This document shows positions 1 through 8,017 of a DNA stretch of 64,000 nt, piece by piece (positions within the stretch are counted from its first letter, which is position 1; the number at the start of each line of letters is the position of its first letter). The notes under the pieces are model-generated. The model was not told the origin of the DNA, ran no database searches, and worked only from the letters and a program-made list of their open reading frames with translations. The position numbers and the translations under genes were made by a program. Source of the DNA: Leptospira haakeii (GTDB lineage Bacteria > Spirochaetota > Leptospiria > Leptospirales > Leptospiraceae). The stretch spans positions 992,001 through 1,056,000 of the forward strand of contig NZ_NPEG01000001.1 of NCBI RefSeq assembly GCF_002812045.1. Direction: 5' to 3'.

Positions 1-1294
1 CTAATAGCTTTCTTGCTTCCACATCCGGAAGATCCGGATAAACAGAAAGAATAGTTTCTAAAAGATTTTTTTCTGGATCCAAGTGCTCATGATGGTTTTG
101 CGAGAAGTAGCCGATCTTTGTTTTGGGTCCGAAAGTAACAGAGCCTTCGGATAATTTATGAATTCCTAATATGTTTCTTAAGAAAGTGGATTTACCTGCA
201 CCGTTCGGGCCAATGATAGCGATCTTGTCCCCATTGGAAACATGAAGTTCTGCGTTTGAAAAAATATTCTTCCCTGTTTTTTCGTAAGCAAAAGAAGCAT
301 TCTCAATTCTAAAGGAAAGATTACCGCAAGGAGTATAATTGAACCTGTATTCAGTTTTCGAATTCCAGAATGAATCTTCAGGTTCGTCTACCTTATCCCT
401 TTTTTCCAATTTCTTAATAACACTTTGGACCTGTTTGGCTTTCGTTGCCTTGGAACGGAAACGTTCTATCCACTCGGTTCTTTTCTTTAAGTAGGCTTCT
501 TCTTTTTTGAATTGGAGTCTTAATTTATCTAAAAGTTCGTTTTTATGCTCAAAATAATCTTCTAAGGTTCCTTTAAATTCTAAAACACCTGAAGGATTTA
601 ATTCTGCGATCGTATCAGTAGTTGCGTTCAAAAATTCAGGATCGTGAGTTACCAGGACGAAAGAACGATTTGTATCTACCAAATACTCCGCAAGCCAAGC
701 TTTAGATGCATGATCCAGGTGGTTGGTAGGTTCATCCAAAAGAAGAAGGTTTCCTGGATTCAAAATGGCTATCGCAAGTCCCAACCTGTGTTGGTAGCCG
801 GGAGAAAATTCTTTAACCTTCTTCTCCATTTGATCATTAGAAAAACCTAAACCGCCAATGATCTTTTTTGCCTGAGCTTCTAACTCATGAACGCCGTAGG
901 TAAATGCATATTCTTCTAATTGGCTTTGTTCTTCTAATAAAGTAGTGAATTCAGGAGAGTCATGATCCGTACGATCCATTCTTGCATGAATGTCTTCGGC
1001 ACGTTTTATATATTCATTATAATGTTTATGCTTAGAAAGTGCAGTATCGATTACCCTTGCTTCGAAATTGAAGTCCGGGATCTGCTGGAATAAAGAAATC
1101 TCCGTATGTTTGGAGCGACTGACTAAACCTTCTTCAGGATTTAGTTCTCCCACGGCCATTTTGAATAAAGTGGATTTACCTGAACCGTTTGGTCCTACTA
1201 AAGCGATCTTGGAGCCAGGCTTAATATGCCAGGAGAAGTTTTCGAAAAGTGTGGAGCTACCGAACCGGTGCTTGATATCGATGAATTGTAGCAT
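1..1294 (-). CDS. ABC-F family ATPase, C-terminus cut off by window edge
   Basis: The gene reads leftwards from ATG at 1292-1294 and is still open at base 1, so about 431 N-terminal residues are visible. Two ABC cassettes can be seen. The first has Walker A GPNGSGKST near residue 36 and Walker B LLLLDEPTNHLD. The second has Walker A GPNGAGKST. Between them lies the charged, Lys/Arg/Glu-rich linker typical of ABC-F proteins (Uup/EttA/YheS relatives), which are soluble, act on the ribosome and lack membrane domains. Oddity: the signature of the first cassette reads FSPGYQHR instead of LSGGQ-like. The subfamily, and any role in antibiotic resistance or translation rescue, cannot be judged without the C-terminus. 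Confidence 0.88.
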   Translation of the reverse strand, partial: MLQFIDIKHRFGSSTLFENFSWHIKPGSKIALVGPNGSGKSTLFKMAVGELNPEEGLVSRSKHTEISLFQQIPDFNFEARVIDTALSKHKHYNEYIKRAEDIHARMDRTDHDSPEFTTLLEEQSQLEEYAFTYGVHELEAQAKKIIGGLGFSNDQMEKKVKEFSPGYQHRLGLAIAILNPGNLLLLDEPTNHLDHASKAWLAEYLVDTNRSFVLVTHDPEFLNATTDTIAELNPSGVLEFKGTLEDYFEHKNELLDKLRLQFKKEEAYLKKRTEWIERFRSKATKAKQVQSVIKKLEKRDKVDEPEDSFWNSKTEYRFNYTPCGNLSFRIENASFAYEKTGKNIFSNAELHVSNGDKIAIIGPNGAGKSTFLRNILGIHKLSEGSVTFGPKTKIGYFSQNHHEHLDPEKNLLETILSVYPDLPDVEARKLL

Positions 1295-1315
1295 GGTTCT
1301 TAGGAATTTTGAGGT

Positions 1316-1339
1316 CCCTCCGCACGAGTCTGCGGAGGG
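1316..1339 (+). terminator. Hairpin with plus-strand T-rich tail
   Basis: CCCTCCGCA and TGCGGAGGG form a perfect 9-bp stem around a 6-base loop, followed on the plus strand by TTTTGTGGGTTTT. No plus-strand gene ends here. On the minus strand, the direction of both flanking genes, no T-run follows. It may be an RNA hairpin between the small protein gene and the ABC-F gene rather than a true terminator. Confidence 0.45.
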
Positions 1340-1363
1340 TTTTGTGGGTTTTGAAAGTAGTGC

Positions 1364-1528
1364 TTACTTCTTTTTAGCGAGTTCTTCTTTTCTCGCTTTA
1401 AGATGTTGTACGTACTTGCTCGTTTCCCCGTTCATCTTCTCGACTGCGTCTTTCAGAGCTTGATCAAGCTCCCCGGCGCTCATCTTGTTGATTTTTTTGT
1501 TCTTCTTTTCGGCTGTCTCTTCAGACAT
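1364..1528 (-). CDS. Small highly charged protein, 54 aa, function unknown
   Basis: The protein begins MSEETAEKKNKKINKMSAGE and ends in a Lys-rich tail. It is soluble, alpha-helical in character, has no signal peptide and no domain I recognise. The start at 1528 is preferred over an in-frame upstream ATG because GGAAGG lies five bases before it. It is transcribed towards the ABC-F gene with 69 bases between them. The even mix of Lys, Glu and Ala and the good ribosome site support a real gene. A nucleic-acid or ribosome-associated role is possible but unproven. Confidence 0.6.
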   Translation of the reverse strand: MSEETAEKKNKKINKMSAGELDQALKDAVEKMNGETSKYVQHLKARKEELAKKK

Positions 1529-1680
1529 AGGTACCTTCCGATGCGTTCGTATTGCCAAAATTTACGGAAATACCCCTTTCGACAACCTATTTTGGCCTGT
1601 AAGTCGGCTTCTGGTCGCGGTGAAGATAAATTAGAATGGAAATATGTCCTGATTTGGGTTCTATAGGATGCAGATTCGGC

Positions 1681-2127
1681 ATGTTATATAATTTATTTCA
1701 AACGAAAGAAGGTTTAGGACCAGTATTCCTAAGATTAGGCCTAACGATTTGTATCTTCCCACATGGAGCCCAAAAGGCATTGGGTTGGTTCGAAGGTTCC
1801 GGGTTTTATACTGCAATGGATTATTTTACCGAGACCTTAGGTGCTCCTTATATCCTAGGAGTTATGGTTATCGGTTTTGAATTTATCGGAACGATCTGCT
1901 TTGTATTCGGGTTTCTGACCAGGTTCTGGGCCTTGGGACTTGCGATTACCTTAACGGTCGCAGGTTTCACTCATATCGGTTACGGATTCTTTATGAATTG
2001 GTTTGGGGACAAAGGCGGAGAAGGTTTTGAATACCATATTCTGGCAGTGTCAGCGGCGCTTTCTCTTTTGTTCAGAGGAGCTGGGTCCTTCTCCTTTGAT
2101 AAAAAATTAGGTGAATGGTTGGTATAA
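1681..2127 (+). CDS. DoxX-like integral membrane protein
   Basis: A 148-aa protein with four hydrophobic segments. It has the DoxX-family pattern of a first helix followed by a conserved FPHGAQKALGWF stretch, then a GFEFIGTICFVFGFLTRFWA helix pair. DoxX/DoxD-like proteins are inner-membrane proteins of mostly unknown biochemistry, some linked to quinone or thiosulfate redox chemistry. An in-frame ATG at 1636 would add 15 residues that look non-membrane (MEICPDLG...), so the ATG at 1681 was chosen; neither has a strong ribosome site. The gene stands alone and ends just before a bidirectional terminator. Confidence 0.8.
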   Translation: MLYNLFQTKEGLGPVFLRLGLTICIFPHGAQKALGWFEGSGFYTAMDYFTETLGAPYILGVMVIGFEFIGTICFVFGFLTRFWALGLAITLTVAGFTHIGYGFFMNWFGDKGGEGFEYHILAVSAALSLLFRGAGSFSFDKKLGEWLV

Positions 2128-2164
2128 GCTCCTTTGTCCGGATTCCAATTATATAACTAGGTAT

Positions 2165-2200
2165 AAAAAAACCCGGGATTGAAACCCCGGGTCCTTATTT
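2165..2200. terminator. Bidirectional terminator between doxX-like and fecR genes
   Basis: ACCCGGG (2171-2177) pairs with CCCGGGT (2186-2192) across an 8-base loop. There is an A-run on the left, which reads as a T-run on the minus strand, and a T-rich stretch on the right. It can serve the DoxX-like gene on the plus strand and the fecR gene on the minus strand. Confidence 0.8.
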
Positions 2201-2223
2201 TAGGAATTATCTATTAATTTTTC

Positions 2224-3270
2224 TTAATAGATGATCTTCTCGACTGAGTTTTCATCCAGGATATAAGATCCTTTCAGTGTTTGAACGATCAGCTTTCCTT
2301 TTTTCTGAGAAACCACCACACCTCTAAGCTCGCGGCCGTCTTTCATGATAATCTGTTCAATACTCTTATCATAAAGTTCTTCCAGCTCTTGTTCGGTCTT
2401 AGCAGTTTTTAAGTTCTGAGTAGATGCTAAAACTTCTTTGTCCAGGCCGCTCAAGTTCTTGCGCATGTCGCCGTATTCAGGACCTTCTTCTTTAGCGCGT
2501 TTTTGATCTTCGATCACGATTACTTTTTCGTTAGTAACGATGATCAATCCGCCAGTAATTAAAGCTCTTTCGGATTTGTCATGGATCAAAGGAGTTACTT
2601 CGACCGCGCCTTCGACTACGAAGACTGAGGATTCTTTATCAGAAGCATTTACTTCGAACGAAGTTCCGCGGACCGCAGCCACCACAGTAGGAGTATCTAC
2701 GTAATAGTTTGCGTTTTTCTTTTCCTTCTCAACTAAGTTCAGGATCTTACCTGACATTAGGGAAATCCTAATTTGAGAAGAGTCCGTTTGTCTTAGGCTT
2801 TTGAGAACTAACTCAGAGTTTTCTTTTAAACGAATTACGCTGGAATCGGTTAGGCCGATATCGATCGATCCACCTTTTCCCGTTACGATTTTATCGCCTT
2901 CGCTAAGTATATCACCTAAATGTAATGCGACAGGAGTCTCTTTTACATTCTTTGCTTCACCTTTAACGAATACAACTGCCGCTTTAAGCAGTGTGCCTTC
3001 GGCTACAGGTGCGGCTTCTTTTTTGAAAATAGTGAAATAAGTTCCGGCTCCAATTCCTACGAATAGGATTGCTGCCGCAGCTAAGAACCATACTTTATTT
3101 TTGGAGCCGCTCAGTTGAACTACATTGTCCTTAGTAGGAGATTGCATAATATTTGCCTCCACAGAGAAGCGAGGAGACATGCCGACCCATTTCGGATCGA
3201 AGTCGGGTGCTTTAGAATCCGGTACAGACTTTTTGAGGAGCTCTGCGAATGTTTGGAATTCAGGGTTCAT
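2224..3270 (-). CDS. FecR-domain membrane protein, candidate anti-sigma regulator
   Basis: A 348-aa protein with a short cytoplasmic N-terminus, one membrane helix (about residues 59-82, LAAAAILFVGIGAGTYF) and a periplasmic FecR domain (GGSIDIGLTDSSVIRLKENS; later VAAVRGTSFEVN and VVEGAVEV). The last 42 residues form an extra module (KDGRELRGVV...SVEKIIY) also present in the divergent gene at 4132. FecR proteins pass signals to ECF sigma factors, and such a sigma gene lies directly upstream on the same strand. The ATG at 3270 was chosen over the one nine bases upstream because its spacing to GAGG/GGA is better. No TonB receptor is adjacent, so the classical iron-citrate role should not be assumed. 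Confidence 0.82.
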   Translation of the reverse strand: MNPEFQTFAELLKKSVPDSKAPDFDPKWVGMSPRFSVEANIMQSPTKDNVVQLSGSKNKVWFLAAAAILFVGIGAGTYFTIFKKEAAPVAEGTLLKAAVVFVKGEAKNVKETPVALHLGDILSEGDKIVTGKGGSIDIGLTDSSVIRLKENSELVLKSLRQTDSSQIRISLMSGKILNLVEKEKKNANYYVDTPTVVAAVRGTSFEVNASDKESSVFVVEGAVEVTPLIHDKSERALITGGLIIVTNEKVIVIEDQKRAKEEGPEYGDMRKNLSGLDKEVLASTQNLKTAKTEQELEELYDKSIEQIIMKDGRELRGVVVSQKKGKLIVQTLKGSYILDENSVEKIIY

Positions 3271-3438
3271 TCTTTCCATCCTCTTTACCGTATCCTTTAG
3301 TCCCGGGCCTGTTCACATTGTCCTGCCCGCTCAGTTGGATCAACAAACTGAAGGAAAGTACCTTGCTCATTTTTTTGAGTAGGGATGGCTTTTTTGACGA
3401 AATGAATTGATTGTTCTAAATACATTTTAGCGAAAATC

Positions 3439-3993
3439 CTAGGATTTCAGAAAAGAAGAAGGTTGTATGCCTCTCTTCTTTCCCTCTTGTAAAAGCTGTT
3501 TTTCGGCTCTTTCCAGAAGTCTGGAAACCCCGGATACGGATAAGTCCAATACGGAGGCTATCTCTTCCAATTTGCAGCCTTGGGAATAACGTAGCTCAAT
3601 TGCGGTCTTTTGTTCTTCCGGTAAGGTGCTTAATAATTCGCTTATGATCTTTACGAGATTCTGGGCTTCCATCTCATCCAGGACCTGGTTTTCAGGACCT
3701 TGACCTTTGGAGCCGAATAAAGAAGAAGTTTCCTCTCCAACGAGAGCAACGTTCTTTTGATAATAGGACTTGCCGTGATTGATCATTAGATTCCTGGAGA
3801 TCCTAAATAAGATCATCCTGGAGACCTGCTCATCCGGTAATTCCTTGCCGGAATAATGTTTAAAAAAGTTCAAAAAGGTGTCTTGTAATAGATCTAAGGC
3901 TGTCGATTCATCTTGGACAGAACGCCGAATAAATGAAAACAAGTGATCCTTATTTTTATTGTATAGTTTTTCGAAAAACAAGGTTTCAGACAC
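3439..3993 (-). CDS. ECF-type RNA polymerase sigma factor
   Basis: A 184-aa protein with a sigma-70 region 2 signature (ALDLLQDTFLNFFKH) near residues 35-50. A C-terminal region 4 helix-turn-helix follows (LSTLPEEQKTAIELRYSQG, then LEEIASVLDLSVSGVSRLL). Region 3 is absent, as in ECF/group 4 sigma factors. It lies 168 bases upstream of the FecR gene on the same strand, suggesting a sigma/regulator pair. It is divergent from the secreted protein at 4132, a plausible target. I infer the partnership from position only. Confidence 0.88.
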   Translation of the reverse strand: MSETLFFEKLYNKNKDHLFSFIRRSVQDESTALDLLQDTFLNFFKHYSGKELPDEQVSRMILFRISRNLMINHGKSYYQKNVALVGEETSSLFGSKGQGPENQVLDEMEAQNLVKIISELLSTLPEEQKTAIELRYSQGCKLEEIASVLDLSVSGVSRLLERAEKQLLQEGKKRGIQPSSFLKS

Positions 3994-4131
3994 GGTAGAA
4001 TAGAAATTTTTTTCTATTGGTCTTTTTTCAAGTAAATTCGGTTTTTTCTTGTAGAAAGAAATCAGTTTTAAAACGGTTATAGCCAGACAATTTTAGTGTC
4101 TGTAACCCTAAATAAAGGGATTTAAGATAAC

Positions 4132-4935
4132 ATGCCTTATCGTTGGCTTTTTGCAATTTATTTACTAATCGTTGCCCATTCTCTTTTTGGTTCTAGCCTA
4201 ACCTTAAAAAATGGAAAGGTGATCCAAGGGAAAGTGGTAAACCAAACCCGTACGGAAGTCCAGATCGAAGTGGATGGAAAGGTTCTAACCATTCCGAAAA
4301 CTGAGATTGCTGAATTGAACTTAAAAGATGCCCCTAAACAGGAAGTGAAAAAGGATCCTGTTAAACCGAAAGAGGAACCTAAAAAAGCCGAGGAAGAAGT
4401 AGCGGTCCAGAGATGGTATCAAAAGCCTCGGTGGGATTATTCACTCAGATCGGCAGTTGTTCCTGGTTGGGGAATTTGGAAAGCGGACAAAAAATATAGG
4501 GCTTCCGCGACATTTGTAGCAGTTATAGGGGCAGCTTATCTGGTTGTTAAGGCCCAAAATGATTTCACTGCTGCAAAAAGCGCTTACGAGGAGAATGCAA
4601 GAAATTATTTCATATTTGCATTAAACGACCCTGTCCTTTCCTTACCTGCAAATACTACCCAACGTTTGCTTGGAGCCTTCTTGGTAAACAAGGGAGCCTT
4701 CAATCATTACCAAGGCCTTGCCGGAGAATCCAATAATTACCAATATTTGTTTGGGATCGCTTATGGATTGCAGCTCTTCTATTCCTATTATTTAGGAGTA
4801 AAGGCGGAGCAAGGTCTTGCAGAAGGACCTAGCTCAGGGTTTAGATTCAGTTTCGCTCCTTCTTACCAACCTACGACCGTTGGAGGTAACGGTTTAGGTT
4901 GGAATGGAGAACTGAAATACGAAATCCGTTACTAA
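4132..4935 (+). CDS. Secreted/membrane protein with small beta module shared with the FecR neighbour
   Basis: A 267-aa protein with an N-terminal signal peptide (hydrophobic to about residue 21, ending HSLFGS). A roughly 45-residue module follows (LTLKNGKVIQGKVVNQ...IPKTEIAELNL), then a Lys/Glu/Pro linker (about 68-92). The remainder begins PRWDYSLRSAVVPGWGIWKA and contains hydrophobic stretches (ASATFVAVIGAAYLVV; YLFGIAYGLQLFYSYYLG). SAVVPGWG resembles Leptospira and Bacteroidetes envelope proteins in which a Pro-Gly-Trp-Gly turn precedes membrane helices. It is divergent from the sigma/FecR pair. Function unknown. Its stop lies five bases from the stop of the convergent lipoprotein gene. 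Confidence 0.7.
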   Translation: MPYRWLFAIYLLIVAHSLFGSSLTLKNGKVIQGKVVNQTRTEVQIEVDGKVLTIPKTEIAELNLKDAPKQEVKKDPVKPKEEPKKAEEEVAVQRWYQKPRWDYSLRSAVVPGWGIWKADKKYRASATFVAVIGAAYLVVKAQNDFTAAKSAYEENARNYFIFALNDPVLSLPANTTQRLLGAFLVNKGAFNHYQGLAGESNNYQYLFGIAYGLQLFYSYYLGVKAEQGLAEGPSSGFRFSFAPSYQPTTVGGNGLGWNGELKYEIRY

Positions 4936-4940
4936 TCTAT

Positions 4941-6581
4941 TTATTGGATTACGGTTACGGGGTTTTGTATACCATTTGAATCCGTAGGATAAATGGTAGA
5001 AGTTCCTCCGATATTACCGCCAAAGTCCGGATCAAATAGATAGATCGCGTCGCCGGATTCGTCTCCAACGCTGATAAAACAAGCTGTGGTCCTGCATGTA
5101 AGAGAAGAACCCATAGTGCTGCTTGTGCCTATTTCGGAAACGGAATAGTCTGTAGGAGTTCCTGCAGCCCCGGAAGTGATCGCACCGGAAGTGATAGTAA
5201 CCGGAAGATTAGACACTTCATTATAAGTTCCCATATCTGCACAGAATGAATCATAGGAAACCAATAGATTCGTGCTGTTTGCAATTGCTACGGAAGGAAT
5301 CATATATTGGTCCCCACTACTATTGACCGGGTCGCAACCGTACGGATTTGTTTCCGTTCTCATTGTTGCAGGAGTAACTTGGAAGTTATTAGAACTTTTT
5401 AAAGTAGCTGAATTTACGTTTCCAGAGCCATCCGTATTTGTTTGGCTATAAAATAGCCAAATATTAGAACCCTGCGTAAGTAAAGATGGATAATCTAAAG
5501 CTAGCGAATCTGATCCACTCGTAGCAGTATATGTTTTTACGAGAGTGGCAGCTCCAGTTAAGAAACTATAAGCGAGTAATGAATTTGCTCCTCCACTCGT
5601 TCTTTGGCGGAAAGCTGTATAATAAGTGCTACCACTCAATATTACATCTGCACTAGTATAAGTATTACTGGTCGAAGAAACAATAGTCGTTGCAGTTCCT
5701 ATAGCTGCCCCTGTGGATGCGCTGATCCTTTGGTATTTTGCTGCTCTAGTGGAGGCGGATTCAGTCCATACAACTGCGAACTCGCCGCTTGGATTATATA
5801 TTGCGGAAACTTTTCCGATAGTAACACCGGTTAAGGTATAGATTGTAAACGCTGATCCTACCGCAGTAAGCCTTATATCATAAAACTGTCCTTTAATGGT
5901 TGTATCAGCAGACTTCCAAATAAGTAAATAATTGCTTCCGGTCCAAACCAATTCAGGATCAACTGAACTTGGCGCTCCTCCAACAGTAACAGAAAGATTT
6001 TTAGTTACTACGTAAGGAGAAGCAGAATGATTCACTCCAAACAATTTTAGAACTGGAGTTCCAGCATTCGTTTTCCATCCTGCTGCGATTGCTAATTGTC
6101 TTTCACAAACAATCGTAGCAGTTCCGGTAGTGCCAGCTGTGCCGCTTGCATTTGTGGAAATACTGCAAGACTGTCCTTGTGTATAGGAGCCTAATGATAT
6201 AGAATAAGAATCTCCGCTAGTAAGTTCAGTAGAGAAGGAATAAGAGCCGTTTGCAGTTAATGCTAAGGTTTGAGTCGTACTATCAGTTGAATCTGATAAA
6301 GTTAGATTTAGATCGTTAGAGGTTACATTTACGTAACCGCTTAAGGAAATATTTACCGGAGAAGTAGCTGCAGGAGAAGTCCCGCCGGCATTCCCTAGAT
6401 TACCAAATATACCAAAATCACCGTCTGAAAGTAGGGCGCCTATAGCAGAAGAACTCGCATCTATGCTGATTGCTTTGGCATTATTACAACCTTGGACCAA
6501 TAAGAATGAGATTAGAAAACATCCGTGAATTAATAGGGTAAATCCATTTATGGTCTTGTTTGAATTCAGGAATCTTTTCAT
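4941..6581 (-). CDS. Surface lipoprotein with repeat-rich beta fold
   Basis: A 546-aa lipoprotein. From ATG at 6581, with GGAG about eight bases upstream, it starts MKRFLNSNKT. The hydrophobic signal ends in the lipobox LLVQGC. After the Cys comes NNAKAISIDASSSAIG, a tag similar to those of the next two lipoproteins. Residues about 80-160 resemble an Ig-like/carboxypeptidase-regulatory fold (GYVNVTSNDLNLTLSDS). The rest is Ser/Thr-rich with recurring strands such as ELVWTGSNYLLIWKS and SGEFAVVWTES, suggesting a beta-propeller. It is probably anchored in the outer membrane and surface-exposed. A longer TTG/ATG start 16 residues upstream is less likely. Confidence 0.75.
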   Translation of the reverse strand: MKRFLNSNKTINGFTLLIHGCFLISFLLVQGCNNAKAISIDASSSAIGALLSDGDFGIFGNLGNAGGTSPAATSPVNISLSGYVNVTSNDLNLTLSDSTDSTTQTLALTANGSYSFSTELTSGDSYSISLGSYTQGQSCSISTNASGTAGTTGTATIVCERQLAIAAGWKTNAGTPVLKLFGVNHSASPYVVTKNLSVTVGGAPSSVDPELVWTGSNYLLIWKSADTTIKGQFYDIRLTAVGSAFTIYTLTGVTIGKVSAIYNPSGEFAVVWTESASTRAAKYQRISASTGAAIGTATTIVSSTSNTYTSADVILSGSTYYTAFRQRTSGGANSLLAYSFLTGAATLVKTYTATSGSDSLALDYPSLLTQGSNIWLFYSQTNTDGSGNVNSATLKSSNNFQVTPATMRTETNPYGCDPVNSSGDQYMIPSVAIANSTNLLVSYDSFCADMGTYNEVSNLPVTITSGAITSGAAGTPTDYSVSEIGTSSTMGSSLTCRTTACFISVGDESGDAIYLFDPDFGGNIGGTSTIYPTDSNGIQNPVTVIQ

Positions 6582-6741
6582 TTTTATTCTCCGTTGCGAA
6601 GAAGGGAAAATTCGGACAGTTTTCCCCATAACAAGGTTAACAATCGGTCTTAAGCTCTTTGAGCTTTTTTTCTCGAATTAATAATTTTTTTACTAAAATA
6701 TATCGGAATACGATATAAATCGCATGTTCGTTCGAAAATAG

Positions 6742-6767
6742 AAAACCCCTCCGGTCAGAGGGGTTTT
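6742..6767. terminator. Bidirectional terminator downstream of DUF1554 lipoprotein
   Basis: AAAACCCCTC pairs with GAGGGGTTTT around a CGGTCA loop. It has T-runs in both readings and lies 33 bases beyond the stop of the minus-strand gene at 6801. Confidence 0.8.
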
Positions 6768-6800
6768 ATCATCTTTGTGTGATTCGTTTAATAAAAAAGG

Positions 6801-7931
6801 CTATTGGCCAACACAGACAATATTACGCCTTTGAGAACAGAGAGTTGGGATCACCACAGCAGGGTCTGTATTCGTCATTTCCGCAATAGAGTTTCCATTT
6901 ACTGCAGTCAAAAGTCCCTGGCTTCCGGTTGCTGCAGCAGAATACCAAGAAGAATACGGTGCTCCCGAAAGAGCTAATCCTCCGCATTGGGTTGTTGTAG
7001 GAGAAGCAGCTGTCCAATCTATAGAACTAAAGCCTGTCCATATTCTGCCAGAAGTTCCGAGAGAGTTCGTCCACTGAGCTGCATTTGCAAATCCGATCGT
7101 AGTACCTGTACTAAAGCTATATGCTAATTTAGTTCCGCCTTGGCTGAAATATCTCCGGTAAGAACTGAAGACCCAATCAGTGGAAGTATTTCTGAGATTA
7201 CCACTAGGGCTATAACTTACTACAAGTAGAGCCTTATAAGCTACGTCCGGGTTAGCATTGCTTGGAACACTAGAGTTACAAATATTATCTGCAACTTCTC
7301 TCGGACCTCCAAAAGTGGAATTATCAATCGCCTTTTTAGCAAAGTCTCCCGTGTAACCTGCTCCGTTATTAGTAGCTACGAAAATACATTTATCACTATC
7401 GTTTACTTTAACTTTAAACGTTTGGGAGATTCCGGAAGATACATCTACTGCGACAAGGTCATAATAGTTGTTCAAACAGTTATCATCTGCTAGAGAATTG
7501 ATTTGGAATCCGTTTTTATAATCGAAATTGGCGTTTTGAGGATTCGGAGCGAAGGCCAAGGTAAGATAATCCTGATAACCTCCTTGGTCCGGATTATAAT
7601 CCGTTACAAAGGTGATATTATCATTTCTATAAAATCTGAATTCGATAGAGCTTCCATCAGTAGGAGGGTTCTGGATTGCGAACATAATATCAGCCGCATC
7701 GTTTTCATCTACGGTAATGGTAGTCTCTCCCTCATTCAATAAAGGTTCTATCGGATATGGGGGAAGAGTAACGAATAAATTCCAGAATATAGAAGGATCT
7801 ATAGTGATCGCTCCCGCTAGGTTGGGTTTACTACCGTCCAGAGCAGTGGATTGCGCATTATTACACTTGGAAACCCACAAAGTAAGACATAATAGAATGA
7901 AAGCCGTCCGTCCTAATTTAGATCCTTTCAT
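6801..7931 (-). CDS. DUF1554 lipoprotein
   Basis: A 376-aa lipoprotein with a signal peptide ending WVSKC, then NNAQSTALDGSKPNLAG, the same kind of post-Cys tag as its neighbours. Residues about 65-180 resemble a Calx-beta-like fold (NEGETTITVDENDAADI ... INSLADDNCLNNYYDLVAV). The C-terminal 190 residues match the Leptospira-type DUF1554 domain (CIFVATNNGAGYTGDFA, DNICNS, YKALLVV, RNIVCVGQ). DUF1554 has a C-type-lectin-like look and is found in Leptospira envelope lipoproteins. The ligand is unknown. It probably faces the outer surface or periplasm. It is followed by a terminator and preceded by its paralogue at 8018. Confidence 0.82.
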   Translation of the reverse strand: MKGSKLGRTAFILLCLTLWVSKCNNAQSTALDGSKPNLAGAITIDPSIFWNLFVTLPPYPIEPLLNEGETTITVDENDAADIMFAIQNPPTDGSSIEFRFYRNDNITFVTDYNPDQGGYQDYLTLAFAPNPQNANFDYKNGFQINSLADDNCLNNYYDLVAVDVSSGISQTFKVKVNDSDKCIFVATNNGAGYTGDFAKKAIDNSTFGGPREVADNICNSSVPSNANPDVAYKALLVVSYSPSGNLRNTSTDWVFSSYRRYFSQGGTKLAYSFSTGTTIGFANAAQWTNSLGTSGRIWTGFSSIDWTAASPTTTQCGGLALSGAPYSSWYSAAATGSQGLLTAVNGNSIAEMTNTDPAVVIPTLCSQRRNIVCVGQ

Positions 7932-8017
7932 ATTCGCACCCGCCCTATCTCTCAGAGGAAAATACCCCTAAAGTAAGAAAACAGACAGGCAGGAAAAAAA
8001 TTGAACGATTTTTTGGT

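Noticed and set aside
2224..3993. Iron-citrate uptake regulator (FecIR)
   Set aside because: No TonB-dependent receptor is next to the pair; only the general sigma/FecR relationship is supported.
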